Shown piece after piece: positions 63,331 to 64,000 of a stretch of DNA of 64,000 nt. Each line of letters opens with the position of its first letter. Positions within the stretch are counted from its first letter, which is position 1. Source of the DNA: Clostridium_X cadaveris (GTDB lineage Bacteria > Bacillota > Clostridia > Clostridiales > Clostridiaceae). A program made the translations under genes and the position numbers. Below the pieces are notes generated by a model. That model was not told where the DNA came from. It searched no databases and saw only the letters and a program-made list of their open reading frames with translations. The stretch lies in NCBI RefSeq assembly GCF_039521325.1, contig NZ_BAAACD010000019.1; one strand, given 5' to 3'.

Positions 63331-63786
63331 CTATTTCTTTATCAGTCCATATTTATCTTTAAAAAATTTATTAAGCTTTTCTAAAGACATTATGAGCACC
63401 TCTTCTTCATCTTCACTTAAGCCGTCTATAGTTTCTACAATCATATCTTTATGAAATTTCTCATGAATTCTATAGGCAAGCTTTCCTTTCTTTGTAAGTT
63501 GTATTAAAACAACTCTCCTATCCTCTTCTATTCTCTTTCTCTCAACATACTCTTTCTTTATAAGCTTATTTATAGCAGTTGTCAGTGTTCCAACAGTTAT
63601 ATTTAAATCTTGTGCAACCTCTGACATAGATCTTGGCTCATACATTCCTATAGCTTCAATTGTATGTATTTCTGTCACAGAAAGATCATTTAAAGGACCA
63701 TTTTTCAAGGCATTTTGTTCAATTTGCAAAATATCATTGAATAAATCAACTAATAAATAATTTAAAATTTCTATAGATTTACTCAT
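63331..63786 (-). CDS. fabT: MarR-family fatty-acid synthesis repressor FabT
   Basis: Winged-helix repressor of the fab cluster in streptococci and relatives, which binds with acyl-ACP as co-repressor. The 151 residues have MSEVAQDLNITVGTLTTAINKLIKKEYVERKRIEEDRR, the MarR DNA-binding helix and wing. It begins the cluster just as in Streptococcus. GTAGGAGTG precedes ATG 63786. TTTGA/TCAAA palindromes cover its promoter, so it probably represses itself and the operon. Confidence 0.92.
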   Translation of the reverse strand: MSKSIEILNYLLVDLFNDILQIEQNALKNGPLNDLSVTEIHTIEAIGMYEPRSMSEVAQDLNITVGTLTTAINKLIKKEYVERKRIEEDRRVVLIQLTKKGKLAYRIHEKFHKDMIVETIDGLSEDEEEVLIMSLEKLNKFFKDKYGLIKK

Positions 63787-63830
63787 ACTTTTTCACTCCT
63801 ACTTTCTTATTAAGTAATTTAATTGTAGCA

Positions 63831-63872
63831 TCAAATAATTTGAGTGTCAAAGTATTTATTTTGATAATCAAA
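63831..63872 (-). promoter_or_regulatory. FabT-type operator palindromes
   Basis: Two perfect palindromes, TCAAATAATTTGA (63831-63843) and TTTGATAATCAAA (63860-63872), with a further TTTGA-N3-TCAAA (63840-63852) linking them. This is the FabT box style. The second one abuts the -10 box of the promoter. Confidence 0.7.
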
Positions 63873-63900
63873 GTATATTATAGTCACCTTTATCTGTCAA
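63872..63900 (-). promoter_or_regulatory. SigA-type promoter of the fabT-fab cluster
   Basis: TTGACA (63900-63895), 17 bases, TATACT (63877-63872), 86 bp before the fabT start. The FabT-type palindrome begins at the last base of the -10 box. Confidence 0.8.
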
Positions 63901-63941
63901 TATATTTTTTTATATATTCACGTTCTTTTAAAAAATAAATA

Positions 63942-64000
63942 TCCTCCGGCCTAGCCGGAGGTTTTGCATTAACGGGCATAGCCCTTTACCACTAGCCACG
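63942..64000 (-). mobile_element. Possible right end of an IS200/IS605 (TnpB) element
   Basis: The last 59 bases are far more GC-rich than their surroundings. On the minus strand they read GGGC-TAT-GCCC-GTTAATGC, AAAA, and an 8-bp hairpin CCTCCGGC-TAG-GCCGGAGG (63954-63961 with 63943-63950). The pattern of a CCCGTTAA-type segment followed by a strong terminal hairpin recalls the 3' end of many tnpB genes and their omega RNA. The transposase would lie outside the window. A plain terminator of an upstream gene (ATATTTATTTTTT follows) is the alternative. Confidence 0.35.

Overview
The window is AT-rich (roughly 30% GC by eye), uses strong AGGAGG-type Shine-Dalgarno sites, and carries a full set of clostridial sporulation genes (spoIVA, sigG, sigE, spoIIGA, an uninterrupted sigK). 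Gene content and protein sequence point to Clostridium sensu stricto (Firmicutes); I cannot name the species. Every well-supported gene lies on the minus strand, so the window is one arm of the chromosome transcribed in one direction. Text below follows transcription, from high to low coordinates. No rRNA, tRNA, CRISPR array or prophage was found.

Region 63.8-54.1 kb is a complete type II fatty-acid synthesis cluster, fabT-fabH-acpP-fabK-fabD-fabG-fabF-accB-fabZ-accC-accD-accA. It is read from a consensus promoter overlapping palindromic FabT-type operators and closed by a terminator. At the very edge (63.94-64.0 kb) is a GC-rich hairpin segment that resembles the right end of an IS200/IS605 (TnpB) element. 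Region 54.0-50.6 kb holds rarA and the iron-sulfur operon iscR-iscS-iscU. Region 50.5-44.2 kb holds a PRC-barrel protein, an AI-2E transporter, a T-box-controlled alaS, ireB, ruvX, a DUF1292 gene and fur.

Region 44.1-35.1 kb holds rnj, typA, and mltG-trmR-trhP-udk, which matches Bacillus yrrL-yrrM-yrrN/O-udk and includes tRNA wobble-uridine modification genes; then a class B penicillin-binding protein whose ribosome site lies inside a terminator-like hairpin. Region 35.0-26.2 kb is the sporulation and division block: sigK, pilT, a membrane glycosyltransferase, ftsA-ftsZ, spoIIGA-sigE-sigG. The 446-bp gap between spoIIGA and ftsZ carries two short plus-strand reading frames that could be a frameshifted relic.

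Region 26.1-16.3 kb holds a YlmC/YmxH-type protein, a PrsA-type foldase, nrdR, pgeF-phoP-phoR and pstS-pstC-pstA-pstB-phoU. The promoter regions of pgeF-phoPR and pstS both contain TTAA-type direct repeats phased at 11 bp, which fits PhoP control of the whole block. Region 16.2-10.6 kb holds a DUF512 radical-SAM-like protein, der, gpsA, spoIVA and a small unknown gene. Region 10.4-1 holds an LCP-family cell-wall ligase with a Pro/Glu repeat tail, two unknown genes, an asparaginase, a purine permease behind a divergent purine riboswitch, and the yicC-remA-gmk-rpoZ-coaBC-priA series, with priA cut by the window edge.

This is mainly core chromosome. The most useful second-look items are the riboswitch variant, the possible omega-RNA/TnpB end, the phased Pho repeats, and several hairpins placed on or next to ribosome-binding sites.
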